Source of the DNA: Staphylotrichum longicolle
Taxonomy: Eukaryota > Ascomycota > Sordariomycetes > Sordariales > Chaetomiaceae
DNA length: 64,000 bases
Direction: 5' to 3'
Assembly (NCBI GenBank): GCA_019096155.1
Contig: JAHCVI010000003.1
Coordinates: 2,852,001-2,916,000 of the forward strand
A program made the position numbers and the translations under genes. The notes below the pieces were generated by a model, which searched no databases, had not been told where the DNA came from, and was given only the letters and a program-made list of their open reading frames with translations. Below, piece by piece: positions 11,773-24,200 of the stretch (the first letter of the stretch is position 1; every line of letters starts with the position of its first letter).

Positions 11773-13623
11773 TCCGCCAGGTGCCATCGCGATCGTCCCC
11801 GCGGCCCTGTGGCTTCGATCGAAGGCCTCCGTGCCTCCCCCGCTTCCCCCCCCCTCCTTTTCCCCAACTTCCCCCAGACTGCAACAACATGAGGCCGAGG
11901 TCACTTGCTGACCCCCGTGGCTGACCTGCTGATCGAAGCCAAGATCGAGTCCGGGTGCCCTTGCCGGTCTCTGCTCACCTCCATCGTGAGCTGACTCAAC
12001 AGGGAAGGCGGGAGGTCTGCGCTAGCCCAGAAGGAGACATGAACGTCGGCTGGAAAACCATGTGGCGAGACTCCACCGGGAACAGCTGAGAGCAATGGTC
12101 AAGATGCTCAGCACCGCACAGCACACCCAAACCCGGTTCACGCTCCCAGGTCCTACATCTTTCCTTCTCCCGAGCAATCATCCCGTCCCTTCTTCCGCCG
12201 TGCCCTCTCCCCTACACGCGTATTGTATGTACTGTACCGCTGAGAAAGAGCCGCTGGCGCAACTCGGGCGGCAGGCGAAAAAAAAAAACAACCTGCCCAC
12301 GACGCGCAGTAACAAGTGTGCAGCACGAGGGTTCCATCCAGGCCCTGCGGTCCGAAGCGTAAAATCTCTGCTCGGCCGGGTTGCTCAACCGTCCGTGTGG
12401 GGGCATCAGAGGAAAACTTGCCCGGTCCCCATCCACAATAGCTACATACTATGCACTTAGCCACTCGGTCTGCCAGCACCTCGGACACCAATGACGGAGG
12501 GATAAGAGACGACAGCGGCAGGGCACGCAGGCAGGCAGGCTGGATGGGACCCCCTTCCGGACCGGTTCGCGATGGTACCTATGTACCTGATGCAAGGAGG
12601 CAGGGAGGTAGGCAGGCAGGCCGCCAAGTGGGAAGTTCCGCAGGGCATTGCGTGGGTGAGGTGGAGACAGATAGACACAAACCGTTGAACAAAGATGTCA
12701 CAGACGTCACTTGCATCCCCGTCGAGGTTGAGGGAAGAGCAGGAGACCGACCCCCATCCGTCTGCTCGCCGCCAGAGGCAAGCTGTCACTCGTAAAGGAG
12801 CAATACCTCTCGCAGGCCAACGCCTCTCTTGTGTAACAGACCCTCACTGCCGACAGAAGCACAGTAATACCACACATCCCCAGCAGCAGCAGCAGCAGCA
12901 GACGTGTACATCACAGTTAATATCCTCCTCCTCCTCCTCCTCCTCCTCCTTCCTCATCAACACCTACCCGCCAAGGTGCAATACGCAAGCGCTGGATTTA
13001 ACCCGGCTCTGCAGCAACCCACCCCCCTAATGCCGCACTACTTTCCCTTCTGCCCGAGAGAGAGAGGGGGGGGATAAAAGCAGAAAAGGCACGAAGGAAG
13101 CGTAGGAGGGAAAAGCAAAGTGCAGTGCAGTGCACCGCAGTACAGTAAGCCGAACCTTGGCCATGCAGCCTGTCTATTCAGTCATTTCATTCATTCATTC
13201 CTTTCCCGGGCTGCCAGCCCAGCTCAGCAACCGCAGTGGCTGGCTGGCTGGCTGGCTCCCAAGCGCCCGACGTCTCTTCTCTCCATTTACTCCTCCTGCT
13301 GTCATCAAATCCTTTTGCTTTCTACGGGACATTGAATGAGCGAGACGCCCTCGATCCCGACAGCCCGGGGCTGCCGAGGAGTCCTTCTGGCTGAGGGTTT
13401 CCGAGGAAAACCTCCTCCCTCCCAATCCACTTCGGCTTTCTTTGCCCGCCACGCGAGGGCAGAGTTCGCTCGCTCGCTCGCTTCAGCAGAGTCCCTGCAG
13501 GCGCCAATGCTCGCGAGAGGCGAGATAACGTAGGTAGGGAGGCAGGCAGCTGGAGATGCGGGCAGGCCGGTGCCGGGCGCTTGCACCCCATCCAATTTCA
13601 TTCCTCCATCCCATCTCCCTGAC
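11773..13623. other. Intergenic, no supported gene
   Basis: Lies 3' of the minus-strand ULA1 gene. It holds CAG and TCC microsatellites near 12.9 kb, a CTGG tetranucleotide run near 13.23 kb, and no frame I can support as coding. Confidence 0.55.
12881..12952. repeat. (CAG)7 and (TCC)n microsatellites
   Basis: Seven CAG units at 12881-12901, then about nine TCC units at 12923-12952 with one interruption near the end. Neither lies in a supported gene. Confidence 0.9.
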
Positions 13624-15653
13624 TCATAGCCTCAGCACCTGGCACCGGCTCCCGATGCCGTCGTACACGCACGTGTTGTCGATAGGTATGTACTGCTTCG
13701 TCACAATCTTGATCATCTCCTGCGCCACCATCCCCCCCGTCAGGGCGGCCACGTTGTGGAGCTCGCCCCCCGCGGCGCGCGCCACCTCGCCCGCGGCCTG
13801 GACAACCCGCTCCTTCTCCTCCGCCCCGGGCACCTGGGTGGCGATGGTGGAGAGGATCGCCTCGGCGGTCAAGGAGCTGCCGTCGCTGTTGTTGTCGTCG
13901 GTGTCCACGTGGTGGGCCGTCGCCTGCAGGGCGAGGTAGATGGGCAGCAGTGACGGTGGGGAGAGCGTGAGCGCGGCGGTCTCGTCGTTGGCGAACTCGC
14001 GAGCTGTTGGTTGCGGTGGCGAATGTCACCCTTTCGTTAGCCTTTTTTCTCGTTTTCGACTCTATCCTCGCTCGTTCGTTCGCTTGTTTACCCTCCCTGC
14101 CTCGTTTGTTTCTGTGTGGGGGAAGAGACAGGTCCATCGACATGGCGTGGTCCCTGCCCCAGAGGCCACGCATACCATAGTGGAGTGAGGAAACGGGGGA
14201 ATCTTGGGGTGTCTGCTTACCGGCTGCTGACTTGAGGCGATCTGCCCTGCTGATCTCGCTACCCCGTCCCCCCGTCGCATTGATGAGCTTGACGAAGGCT
14301 GCGTTCTTGCAGAAGAGGTCCACTTCGGCGGGATCGACGCGCTCGCCACCCGGCGTGGCCTGCACTATTTGCAGTATCTCGGCTGCATCCTTGCGCGCCT
14401 TGGCCTTGTAGATGCTCTGTAGCTGGATGTACACCTTGGACTGCGCTTTCATGTCGGGCAGCTTGCCAGGAAGGGGCAAGCACTGGTGTGTCTGGTAAAA
14501 CTGCTTAACGGCATCGGCGATGAGCCAAAAGCCGGACCTCTGCTCAGCCTGGACATGTCAGTTGTGTCAGCGGAAGGCGAGGCTGAGTCTGCGCACGAGG
14601 GCAGGGGAAACCTTACCGGATCTGAGTGCTCGTACTCGAAGATCTCCTTCAACCCCGACGGCAGAGACGGAGATACCAGCGTTTTCAGAACGGCAGCAGC
14701 CGCTTCCTCAAAGTTCTCTTCGCCACCTTCCGGGTTATTGGTCCTGGATGCATTCTGCACGATCTTTCGAAACTCGGTCTTCTCCTTGTATGTTGCGGGG
14801 TACTTGCCGTCGTGAGCCGCCTTCCACTGCTGGAGATAGTGGAGAAGGATCACCACATATGGCAGGTGACCGTGTTCAAAGTTGTCTAGACCGTCGATAT
14901 CCTTGGTCAACTCCTCAGCGAACGCAACCAGTTCCGGCCAGGGGGTCAACAACCGCAGGTCAGTCGTCGCTGTCTCGTCCGGGTGCGTGTCAACGATGGG
15001 GAACGCCCCTGGAAGGTTAATTTGAAAATAGGAGTAGAAACCGGCAGAGTGAATCGCCACCAGCGGGGTCTTGTGCTGTTGGCCATAGGTTTCGAGCTGT
15101 AAGAGTTGCTCCGGACGGATGGGGTATGTGTACATGATGACTGTAAACAGCGGTGAATCGGCCAGGAGTGACTCGATTGTCTTGACGCCCTAGAATCATC
15201 ATGTGAGCGTCTGGGATTTCTGGCAAGAGCCCAGACCAGGTCACAGCTCCGTACCTCGTTTGGATACCAGCTCCCTTCAACATCCGGGTTCAGCTCCACA
15301 ATGAGCTCTGTTAAGCTCTGCGACCGAGGCTTGCCCAGACAGCTGTCATCCAGAAAGAAGTTGACGCCCAGATCGGCGTCGCCAACTTGAGCCTCGTCGT
15401 AGATGGCGAAACGGCCAATGCCTGGAGCGGGGTGTTAGCATGGACGTTCGGTTAAGCTGGGGCCTCTCGCCGTACCTGGCAATACGAGATTCTTCAGAGT
15501 CTCTGCGCCAACTGTTCCTGCTCCCGAATTCACCAGGAGAATGTTTGCCGACTCGAGTGCTGCCTGGCCGCTTGCAGCCCAGAGCCGTAGTTGTCGGTCA
15601 TATTTGCGTTCCTTTTCTGAGGGCCCGTGAAGGATCGGAGGGGTCTGGCTCAT
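13624..15653 (-). CDS. ula1: NEDD8-activating enzyme E1 regulatory subunit (ULA1/APPBP1)
   Basis: Partner of UBA3 in the heterodimeric E1 that activates NEDD8/Rub1 for cullin neddylation. Five exons close exactly in frame: 15653-15476, 15421-15255, 15189-14617, 14548-14221 and 14003-13624, giving 541 aa, normal for the family. The N-terminus shows the ThiF/E1 fold: 'KERKYDRQLRLWAASGQAAL' followed by a glycine-rich 'LLVNSGAGTVGAETLKNLVL'. The rest matches the APPBP1 type, which lacks a catalytic cysteine domain of its own (family knowledge). The C-terminus ends 'YDGIGSRCQVLRL', typical of ULA1. All introns are GT-AG, 55-217 nt. A second in-frame ATG 15 nt upstream (15668) would add five residues. 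It is divergent from the HEI10-like gene. Confidence 0.93.
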
Positions 15654-16370
15654 GACGATTTCCGTCATCCTTGTGTGGATCACAGAATCTATTCTTAATC
15701 TGTGGTTTTGTGAGGCTGGTGTGAGCAACAAGGTCGTGCTGCTTGGTGAATTCGAATGCTTGTGGATCACAGCAGTTGGGTGTTGTTGGTGTTGGCTGGT
15801 GCCTGCCGAGTCGCAGCCACACGGCGGGGTGGTGGGACCTCAGCCGTGGCTTGCTGGCTAGCTCCAGGAGAGTCTTGGCATTGACGTTCTCTGTGGCTGC
15901 GCGTGGCTGAAAGCTGACGTCTTCTTGGTGAATTGGATCACAGGAGTGGTTTCTGATGGTGATGATACCTGGTAGGTAAACAAAACAAGGGTCGACCATT
16001 GTAAGGAATCGGTTGGCGCGGGTCTTTTTCATCAGCAATTTTTACCCATACCCCACGATGGACATATCTTCCTCCCGTCGTTCTGTGTGACTCTCGACGC
16101 GTACTTCCTGATATGAGGAAGGAGCAACGACGATGTGCATCGAACCTTCCACGCACATGGCAGTTTTGTACAGAGTAGATGCCTCGAATCAGACTGGCTT
16201 CCATGTCAATTGAAAGGCAAAAAAAGCAAATCTCCACCAGGTTCAAGACTTGGCCTTTCCTCTTCTCATCCCACTTTCCTAATGCCATCGAGCTGAGATT
16301 CGCAGGCGATTGACTCTGCTTCCCCTGATCAGCTGTAAACAGTTGCTTGGCCAACTGCTTCGGAGCCAGT
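15654..16370. other. Divergent promoter, ULA1 / HEI10-like
   Basis: 717 bases between two head-to-head start codons must hold both promoters. I see no TATA box at a convincing distance for either gene and no tandem repeat. Confidence 0.6.
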
Positions 16371-17792
16371 ATGGAGCAGAATTTGACTTGCAATGTGCAA
16401 GAATGCGCCGCGCAACTCACCGCGCAAGCAGTGGTGACCGTGTGCAGGTATGTCCTACCGGTTGCTGGCTTCACTAACAAACTTTTCGCTGAAACTAGCC
16501 GTACCCCTACACAGCCATGCTGTCTGCCTGAGATGCGCAAACAACCATGGTCTTGCAGGTCAGGCTCCCTACAACTGCCCCGTCTGTAGGCAACCCTTGA
16601 GCGCTTCCGAAGTATGCGAGCAGCTCCTCAGTCCCCCCGAGGAGTGGAAGTCGGTGGCCTTGAGTGGCCTCAGTCCAACTGTTGTCATGGAGTGTGCAGG
16701 GAGGGCCCTCAGCTTTTGGTCGTACCAGATGACGAATCAGATGTCTGTCCTCCCGCCCTCATGGCCTTACGGTCTCTGACTTACTGGTCGAAGCTCATAC
16801 CAAATGCGGAAGAACAGCAAGTTGAAAGACTACTGCGGAGAGCTGCAAGGGGAGATCGAAAACATCTGGGGCCAGGCAAACCAGAGAATATCCACCTTGA
16901 CGACCAAGCTGAGAGGTCCTTCCATCCTTGACACAGAATCGTTCTGACACACTAACCGAGCGCCAGACATGGAACGGGACGAGAATGTCCTCAGACGCAA
17001 GTGCGAGGAACTCCGTCTCACGCTGGAGAGCCGAACCAGAGAGCTTTCGCAATCCCAAGAGCTCTATAGCAAGTTGAAGCAGCGAGTTCTCAGCAGTCAG
17101 ACCCAAGAGGTGCCACCCAGCGTTTCGAGATCCCGAACCCCCATGCAAGTCCCGGTGACTGGAGCAGCAGGTCATGACCAGGCTAGGTCACAGCTGCCTC
17201 GCCCCATCCTGCCAATGGGTGCTCGAGCAGGAACGTCGAACTACTTCCCAGCCAGCCCTGGACACTCAAAGAGTCAGCCTATCTCAGGCGCACTGGTGGA
17301 ATGGAGCAGGCCGGTGTTCTCTCAGCGTGCGGTGTGCCTGGTCTCTACCTCGATAAAAATGAGCTAACCATGCAGGAATAGAGATACCCGCGACGCCGTC
17401 CAGTAACCTAGCCTTCAGGAATACCAGATCTTCGGCATTTGCATCAACTCCCAGAACTGGGGTTGGGACAACGGCAACCATTCCAGGCTCCGGTCGATTC
17501 CGCCAAACCCCGAGCGGCTCCGACATCCATGTGGCAGACGGCCTGACGGGTTTCTCGGGGACAGGTGGAGGTGTTGCTGGGTTGGGACATTCCGTTGACG
17601 GCGGTGGAATGGAAATGCGAAGGCCCCATCTGGGGAGAACATCAGGTTTGTGGTCTCAGATTCTCACCTCTCGTCTCCAAAACGCTAACACCACCAGACC
17701 TCTCAGGGGCATCTCGGCCGTCAACACAATCGACGATAAAGCAGACATCACATCACTTTGGACTTCCCGTGTCAGTACTCCGCCAGCCTTAG
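16371..17792 (+). CDS. hei10: HEI10/CCNB1IP1-like RING protein (meiotic crossover)
   Basis: Predicted SUMO/ubiquitin E3 of the HEI10/Zip3 family, which marks crossover sites on the synaptonemal complex in Sordaria, plants and animals. Six exons close in frame: 16371-16447, 16515-16742, 16794-16915, 16967-17326, 17376-17645 and 17698-17792, giving 383 aa. The RING is Cys7, Cys12, Cys25, His27, Cys30, Cys33, Cys47 and Cys50; an intron interrupts it between Cys25 and His27. It is followed by the family motif 'LSGLSPTVVMECAGRALSFW', a coiled coil ('ELQGEIENIWGQ' to 'ELSQSQELYSKLKQRV') and a Ser/Pro/Thr-rich tail, the usual HEI10 order. Four introns are only 49-52 nt. The fourth (GTGCGG donor, GCTAAC branch site) is chosen by phase and is the least certain. 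Confidence 0.85.
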
Positions 17793-19495
17793 CCAGCGCA
17801 ATCTCTCTCTCTTTCCATCATGGGTGTTTCATTTCTCGCAAACGAACATCAACAACCATTGGAGGCCGTCCGTCTCAGGCCGAGCCATGCCTCTGTGCCC
17901 TTCGGCATCACAACATCCGGCTGGATGAGGTTCTGGAATCACGCTCTGATTGGTCTCGAAGCTGTCTGGGTTGTTTGTGTCCACCTCACGGACCGGAGAC
18001 TGAGGCTGGGTTTCTGAAAACCAAAACTCCCCTTTCCAAAAATGGTTCCGTCCCAAGTACCGGGCCAATCTGGACGCTTTTGAACTCGTCGAAGCTACCC
18101 GACCTGTTTCGGCCCCGCTCGGTGTTATGGGTTTTCTCATTTGCTGCGCGATAAACTCCGTGCAGTGGGGGTTTTGATGCGATTGGGCTCTCTTGGGCGA
18201 GAAACGCAGTTTGATCGACGGGCGTGACCGGGAACAAGCCGATGTTTCATTACACCTTGCTCCGATCACTGCGCGCCAGGTTAATGCCGAGCTTGGGGAA
18301 CACGGACATAAAAACACTGTGAGATGGATGGAAACCGGTCTGGAAGTGGCTATTATAGACAAACAAGTATGTTGAGTGCCCCGACTTGTTCGTGGAACGC
18401 GGGTCCTGACTCTGTAAGTGCAGTGATTCCAACGTGTGACAACCGTGCGAGGTCATCACGAAGCCTCGTGTTTAGGTTTCATGTCTGAATCCACAAAGGT
18501 CCGGCAGCTCTGTGGCTGAGCAAGCTTGGCGTTCAGGAATAAGAGCCTCAAAACAACCTACGCGCCCAAAGCGTTGCATCTCTTTTCAGCCATTGGTCTG
18601 GAAATCGAAACAATCGGAGACAACACCGCAAGACGTCCACTGTCCGTGCATCTGGGGCATCAAAGTTTCACACCAAGTGATGGTGTGGCATGCCGCATGG
18701 GGATAGCAGTCAAGATCGTGTTCCCGGCATTCAACTTACTCTTTTGGACACAACTGAGCCGTGAGCTGAACTCGCTGTCCAACGAATTGCACTTTGAAAC
18801 AGCTTGAGGCCGAAACCAACAACCAGATGGGTCTTTCTCCACCGCTTTGGTTCAAGCACAAATGGGTACACCAGCAAGGTTCACGGATGGCCAGGAGAAA
18901 GAGCGCTCATGTGATTTTCTTCTAGTACAAGGTCGTGATAGATAGAAACCACCTGGGCTGAAAGTCATTTTGGCATCAAGTGGTTGCTGGGAGTATGTAA
19001 ATCCCCGAGGTCCCGATCCCCACGATCTACAGAACACCAAGCCAGCTACCCCAGGATCAACAAGCTGCGCCAAGATCCGATCGAAACTGGAGTACTGGTG
19101 AATTGACCAAGGCAGGGGAGGGTCCTCGGTGGCGCTTGGGGATCGATGAGAGATCTTGAGACACCCCCATGTCAGGTATCTTCGACCTTGTAGTCGGGCA
19201 CTCTGCATGAGGAAATCGGGCTTGAGCTGAGTAACACGGGGACGACGGCCGTGCTCGAGCTGGAGGGTAGAGCATCGGAATGAAGGCACGGCAGTTGGGC
19301 ATCGTGGGTTCTCGCTCGAATGTCTATATAATGGACATGACCAGCTCTCATGGACTCCATTCCTTCCATCCTCATCAGAGCCCCAGTCCAGGAGACAAGC
19401 TTCCCTCAAGTCTGCAATTTGCCTTCTTTCTCCTGCGGGACAGGATTCTACATTTACCCCTTTAATCCATCCACTGTTTACTTTGCATTTCCAAG
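17793..19495. other. Intergenic, no supported gene
   Basis: About 1.7 kb between two plus-strand genes. Frames up to 177 codons occur on both strands (17829-18362 minus, 17820-18017 plus), but they overlap and show no domain or splice structure. The last ~200 bases are the promoter and leader of the Egh16-like gene. Confidence 0.5.
19325..19331 (+). promoter_or_regulatory. TATA box of the Egh16-like gene
   Basis: TATATAA lies 165 nt upstream of the ATG at 19496. A C/T-rich leader follows it, as expected of a regulated fungal secreted-protein gene. Confidence 0.55.
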
Positions 19496-20494
19496 ATGGC
19501 TTCTTCCACCAAGACTCTCCTGACGCTCACTCTCCTGGCGGCGGCCAGGCTCGCCGCGGGCCACGGCGCCATCACCGCAGCCACCGGTGACGCCGGCGGT
19601 TCCGGCATGGCCCTCGGCATCGACACCAGCACGCCGCGCGACGGTACCCGCCGCAACCCCTTCCAGCAGGACAGCACCCGCTTCCGCGGCGCCGCGGCCG
19701 ACACGCTCGGCGAGACCCTCGCCGGCGGCAACAACCAGCTCGAGGCCGGCACCCAGGCAATCCTCGCCGAGACGGGCGACTCGCTGCCGCAGGTCACGGC
19801 GGGCGGCGAGGTGCAGATGACGCTGCACCAGGTGAACTCGGACGGCGCCGGTCCGTACACATGCATGATCAACGCCGACGGCACGGCGCAGACCTGGTGA
19901 GCTGGCTCTCTTTCGCTTTTTGCCTGTTCAGTCTCATAGCACATAACTAACGCCTCTGCAGGAACAACATCCAAGTCACCCAGCAAGTCCCAGGCCGCAA
20001 CTCCCGCAACCGCGTAAGCATCCACCCCTCCTTTTACCCCTATCTCCCACCGCCCCCCCCCCAAAAAAACCCACCATCAAACTAACCCTTCTCCTCCTCC
20101 ACAGGACGGCTCCGAGACGGACCACCCCCTCACGGCCGCCATCCCGGCCTCGCAGACCTGCACGGGCACCGTCGCGGGCCAGGACAACGTCTGCCTCGTG
20201 CGCTGCGAGAACGGCGCCCGCGCGGGCCCCTTTGGCGGCGTCGTCCCCGTGCAACTGGTCGACAACAATGCCGCCGCTGGTGCCGCTGGTGGAAACAACA
20301 CCGCTGCCGCCGCCGGTGCCGGTGCCGCTGGTGCCGGGGGACGGAACGCCAAGCTCAGGGCGCGCCAGGCGCTGGCGCGGCGGGTGCGCGAGACCGGGAT
20401 GCGGTTCGAGAACCTCAAGCGCAGGGCCGTGTCGCTGGCAGAGGATCTGGGCGACCCGGATGTGCTGGCCGAGATCATGGAGGATTATGAGTAA
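19496..20494 (+). CDS. Egh16-like (GAS1/MAS-type) secreted protein
   Basis: Secreted protein of the Egh16/GAS family (Pfam Egh16-like, formerly DUF3129), first known from appressoria of cereal pathogens but also present in saprotrophs. Three exons close in frame: 19496-19896, 19962-20013 and 20105-20494, giving 280 aa. Residues 1-22 form a signal peptide; cleavage after Ala-Ala-Gly would leave His23 as the mature N-terminus. Family motifs are 'TPRDGTRRNPFQQDSTRFRG', 'EAGTQAILAETGD' and 'MTLHQVNSDGAGPYTCMI'. Four cysteines lie in the middle ('YTCM', 'QTCTG', 'NVCLVRCENG'). An Ala/Gly/Asn low-complexity linker (about residues 209-230) leads to a charged tail (LRARQALARRVRE..) that extends beyond the conserved core. 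Molecular function is not established. Confidence 0.88.
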
Positions 20495-21216
20495 AATGGA
20501 GGCCGTGGCATTGGTGATGAGTTGAAGGCTGAGATGGATGAAGGAAGGGGTTGACGGCGGCGGTTTGGGTGGTTGTGGTGCGGTGAGAGTGGTAGGAGTG
20601 GGAAGGTTGCTAAGGGGCCTTTGACGGGTCCCCTTGGGGAATGTCGTGATGATTTGGATGGCCGAGGGTTAGGTTTTTTGCTATTATTGCTCACTCACGA
20701 CGGTCCTTTCTGATAATGTGGCACCTTGAAGGCGCCGTTAGCTCGCTAGATCTTAGCTTTTGTATTTGCTGTACGTTTAAGTCCTCTCCTTGCCAATGTT
20801 TAATCAGTCCACTCCTTTGCAGAGCCGTGCTTGGTCAACTCTGGATCACCGTTCCTACCATGATGGGTTTAAACCGACCCTCCTCTGCTATCAGACCGCC
20901 CAAGCAGCGTGTCAAAGAAAAGATGGAATCACGAGTGAGGACTTGCAATGAAGCTGAGTGAATCTGAGTGTTTCACTAACTTCAGCACTCAAAAACCACC
21001 AACCGATCTATTCATGCTTCTCGTTACCCTATGCCCAAGGTAAATAGATCCGCCCCATGAAGGCACGCTCGCCAACACCCAAACCCAACCAACTCTATCG
21101 CCCGTGGTATCTCATGCAGTCAACACACCCTCGCACCACACCATGCTATGCAGTTCTACAAGTCATGCATAAACACTTGGACCCATCATGTGTGCATCTC
21201 TCTACAACCCCCTCTT
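20495..21216. other. Convergent intergenic, 3' UTRs
   Basis: 722 bases between the Egh16-like stop and the CHO2 stop, which face each other. It presumably holds both 3' UTRs. No frame here looks coding. Confidence 0.6.
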
Positions 21217-24200
21217 TTACAACGCAACCGGGAACTTGTCTCGAACAGGCGTCGACGGCCCCCTCTGTGACATGCTATAAGGCGCCTGGAAACCTGGGTC
21301 AGCATCAAACTCCCATGAGACATTGAAAAGGAGGGCAACATAACAAAAACCTACCAGTACTTCCTTCGCACTGCAAATCCGCCACGCCAGCTTCCTCACA
21401 TTGCCATCCGCCGTCACGACCGCGGGCGCAAACTCGACGCCAAACATGTGTTGGATCGCATACACGACGCGCTTGGCATACTTGCTGTCCCTCTCGACGT
21501 GTGCCCCGAACCTCTCCTCCACGGTAGACGGGGCGATATCCGGGTCGCGGTCGAGGCAGTTCCGTACGATGGGGAGCAGCGCGCTCTCGACCTCTTCGGG
21601 ACCCGCGACCTCGGCATTCTCGTCGTCCACCTTGGCTAGACGCACCTCGAAGGGCTCCGAGATGGACATGACGTTGTGGCCGCCGCCGTGGTGGTACCGG
21701 AACTCGAAGACGCCTTGCGTCCACCACAGTTTGTCGCCCTCAAAGACCATTTCGCCCTGCACGATATCTGCCTCAGGAGAGCTTGATGGTACTGGTTGAT
21801 CCCAGGAGACAATGCCTTGATCCGTTGTCGTGTCGTACTCGCCGGGACGGGTCGGCACCCAGCGGCCGAGGGTTGGAACCTCGGTCACCTCCCTGGACCT
21901 GTTGTCCGTCACCATGTAGAGGCCGACCCAGTCCTTCTTGCTGTGGGTGGCTGGGGCGGTCCACTTGACGCGGATCGGGGCACCATACTCAAACACCTTG
22001 GTCTTGACATCCTTGGACACGCGGGCGCTGGCACTCTCTTTGCCGGTGGCCTTCTCATCGGCGGCCACCAAGGGGGTGCCTTCCATGGAGATGGTGTAGT
22101 GTTTCGGGTCGTAGCCGGCGAGATCTGGCGAGATGCGGCTGAGGGTCAGGCGGGCAGGGTATTTGTTGAACAGGGCCGACGTGTCACGAACGATGGTCGA
22201 GGATCCGCCGGCCAGCCTTGAGCGAGCGACATCGACAAAGTCGTCAAAGAAGTGCTTGGTGTCATCCCAGACCTTGTCCACGCTCATCTGCAACTTGTTC
22301 ATGGGCTCGGGGAGCGAGCGCTTGATGAACTTTGTCAGGCCAGCCTCCTTGCGCAGGTTCTCGCCGTAGATCTTTTGCATGTGCGGCTTCTCGACATACG
22401 CAATGAAGCCCAGCGTCAGGATATGGCCGATGAGGGCCACCAGAAAGATGGCCCTGCTCCAAGTGATGAGGGCCATGCCCCACAAACCAGCAGTGCCGAT
22501 GACACGCTCGGGGTTGTTGAGGAAGCGGTAAATGGACTTGTAGGTGAGCTTTCCGGTGCTGTCGAAGAAAAAGTCGCCGTAGAACCAGCCAAACTCGCCG
22601 AGCGAGTCATAGATGCTCATGGCCGTCCACAGTTGCAGGGCGACCAGGCTCAGGCCGACGATGTGCTTCAGGAGCACCCAGCCGTAGCCCCAATCCTCCG
22701 GATAGGTGTACAGCTTCCAGCACGCGGCGAGGAACGAGACGTGGCACAGCGTCATGCTCAGGTGGTACATGCCCTTCCACTGACGCCAAGCCTCTCCGGC
22801 GGTCTCGCCAAACTTGACAAAGTGCCTGGTGAACATCTTCTCGTTGGACTGCTTGGTCAGGATGACACCGAGGCCGACCGAATACCACAGACGCCAGACA
22901 ATGGCGTTCAGCACAAAGAGCGTCTGGTAGACGGGCGTGGACGGCGTGAAAAGGGCAAGGGCTGCCAAGTAGCCAACCAGAAGCAGGGAGGTGTAGTCCG
23001 TGATACGGAAGGGGTCAAAGTTCTGGAAGCCAACCAGGTTGTGGACGGGCAACGGGGTGTCGGGAGTGGCGGCAGCCTTCTTTGTCGAGTCAATCGTCGT
23101 CTCAGACCGGCTGCTAACCTCCGACTCGGCGCGCTGGCGGGGCGGGGGAGGGTTGTAGGTCTTCTCGATGTGAGGGTTCTCGACGATGGCCAGGAAGGCG
23201 AACTGGGCGGCATGGGCAAGGATGGAGATGAACAGCACGTCGTAACTCGCGGCCATCATGGAGATGCCGTAGTAACCAGCGTAGCCGATCGAGTACATGG
23301 GATGCGGGGCCATTTCGAACACGCCGTCAAAGGTCAGTTCCTGCTCGATCAGGTAGAAAAAGTCTATGGCTGTCAGAATCGCTGCTACCAAAGGGATTCC
23401 GAAAGGATGCTCTTTGCTTACCACCCCAGTACCAGGCATAGTCCTTGACAACTCTGTGCGCGTCCAGCTTGACCCACAGGTTGAAGCCAACAAGGGCGAT
23501 GCCGGTGATCCAGCGAGCAGCGGCCATGGCGAATCCCTCCCCATCGGGCTTGTGGGCACACACAATGGCAAACAGGCAGTATGAGACAAAGTCACACATG
23601 AGGATCAGGTCGACGACACGGCGGAAGACAAGCCAGGCGTTGTACTCGATGGGTGCGCGGGCCATCTTGTAGTCCTTGGGGATCTTGGCCTCGAGTTCGT
23701 TCTGGAGCAGGTGATAGAGCCATGGACGCGGGTTCTTGCCGGTGGACGGGTCCTCAAAGAGCTTCATCCGCTTGGCCCAGGTCACCATGAGCTTGTAGTT
23801 GGACTGGACGGTCAAGAGGTAGCCGATGCCGACATTGTACGAGGCGCGCCAGAAGAGGAAGATGAGGGCGAAGATGGGGCGCTTGAGTCCCGAGGGAAGG
23901 GCGTATGCGGCCCAGACGTGGAGGGCGAGGATGGCGAGCACGAGGACGTCGGAAAGGTTCTTAGGTTCGCGAGGGTCTAGGAGCTGCGAGACCATGTCGT
24001 GGGTCTCGGGAACGACGAAGACTGTGCGAGGCAGACCCGGTCAGTGTGCCTTCTTCAGTGCCTTGGGAAGTCTTCACCGCTTCTCATTCGGGGTGATCTG
24101 AAGCGTACCGGTCCCATCAGGTGTCCGTCCATATGTCCGCTTGAGACGGGCCTCGCCATTGTTGTCGGATACGGACTCGGCCTCGTCGGTCGCGTGGGGT

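Noticed and set aside
15471..15475. Donor site of ULA1 exon 1 as the end of a separate short gene
   Set aside because: GTACGG donor and matching phase with the exon at 15421 show normal splicing; the frame beyond it is intron read-through.
22252..23448. 398-codon open frame antisense to CHO2
   Set aside because: Shadow of a biased GC-rich coding sequence; no splice logic or similarity.
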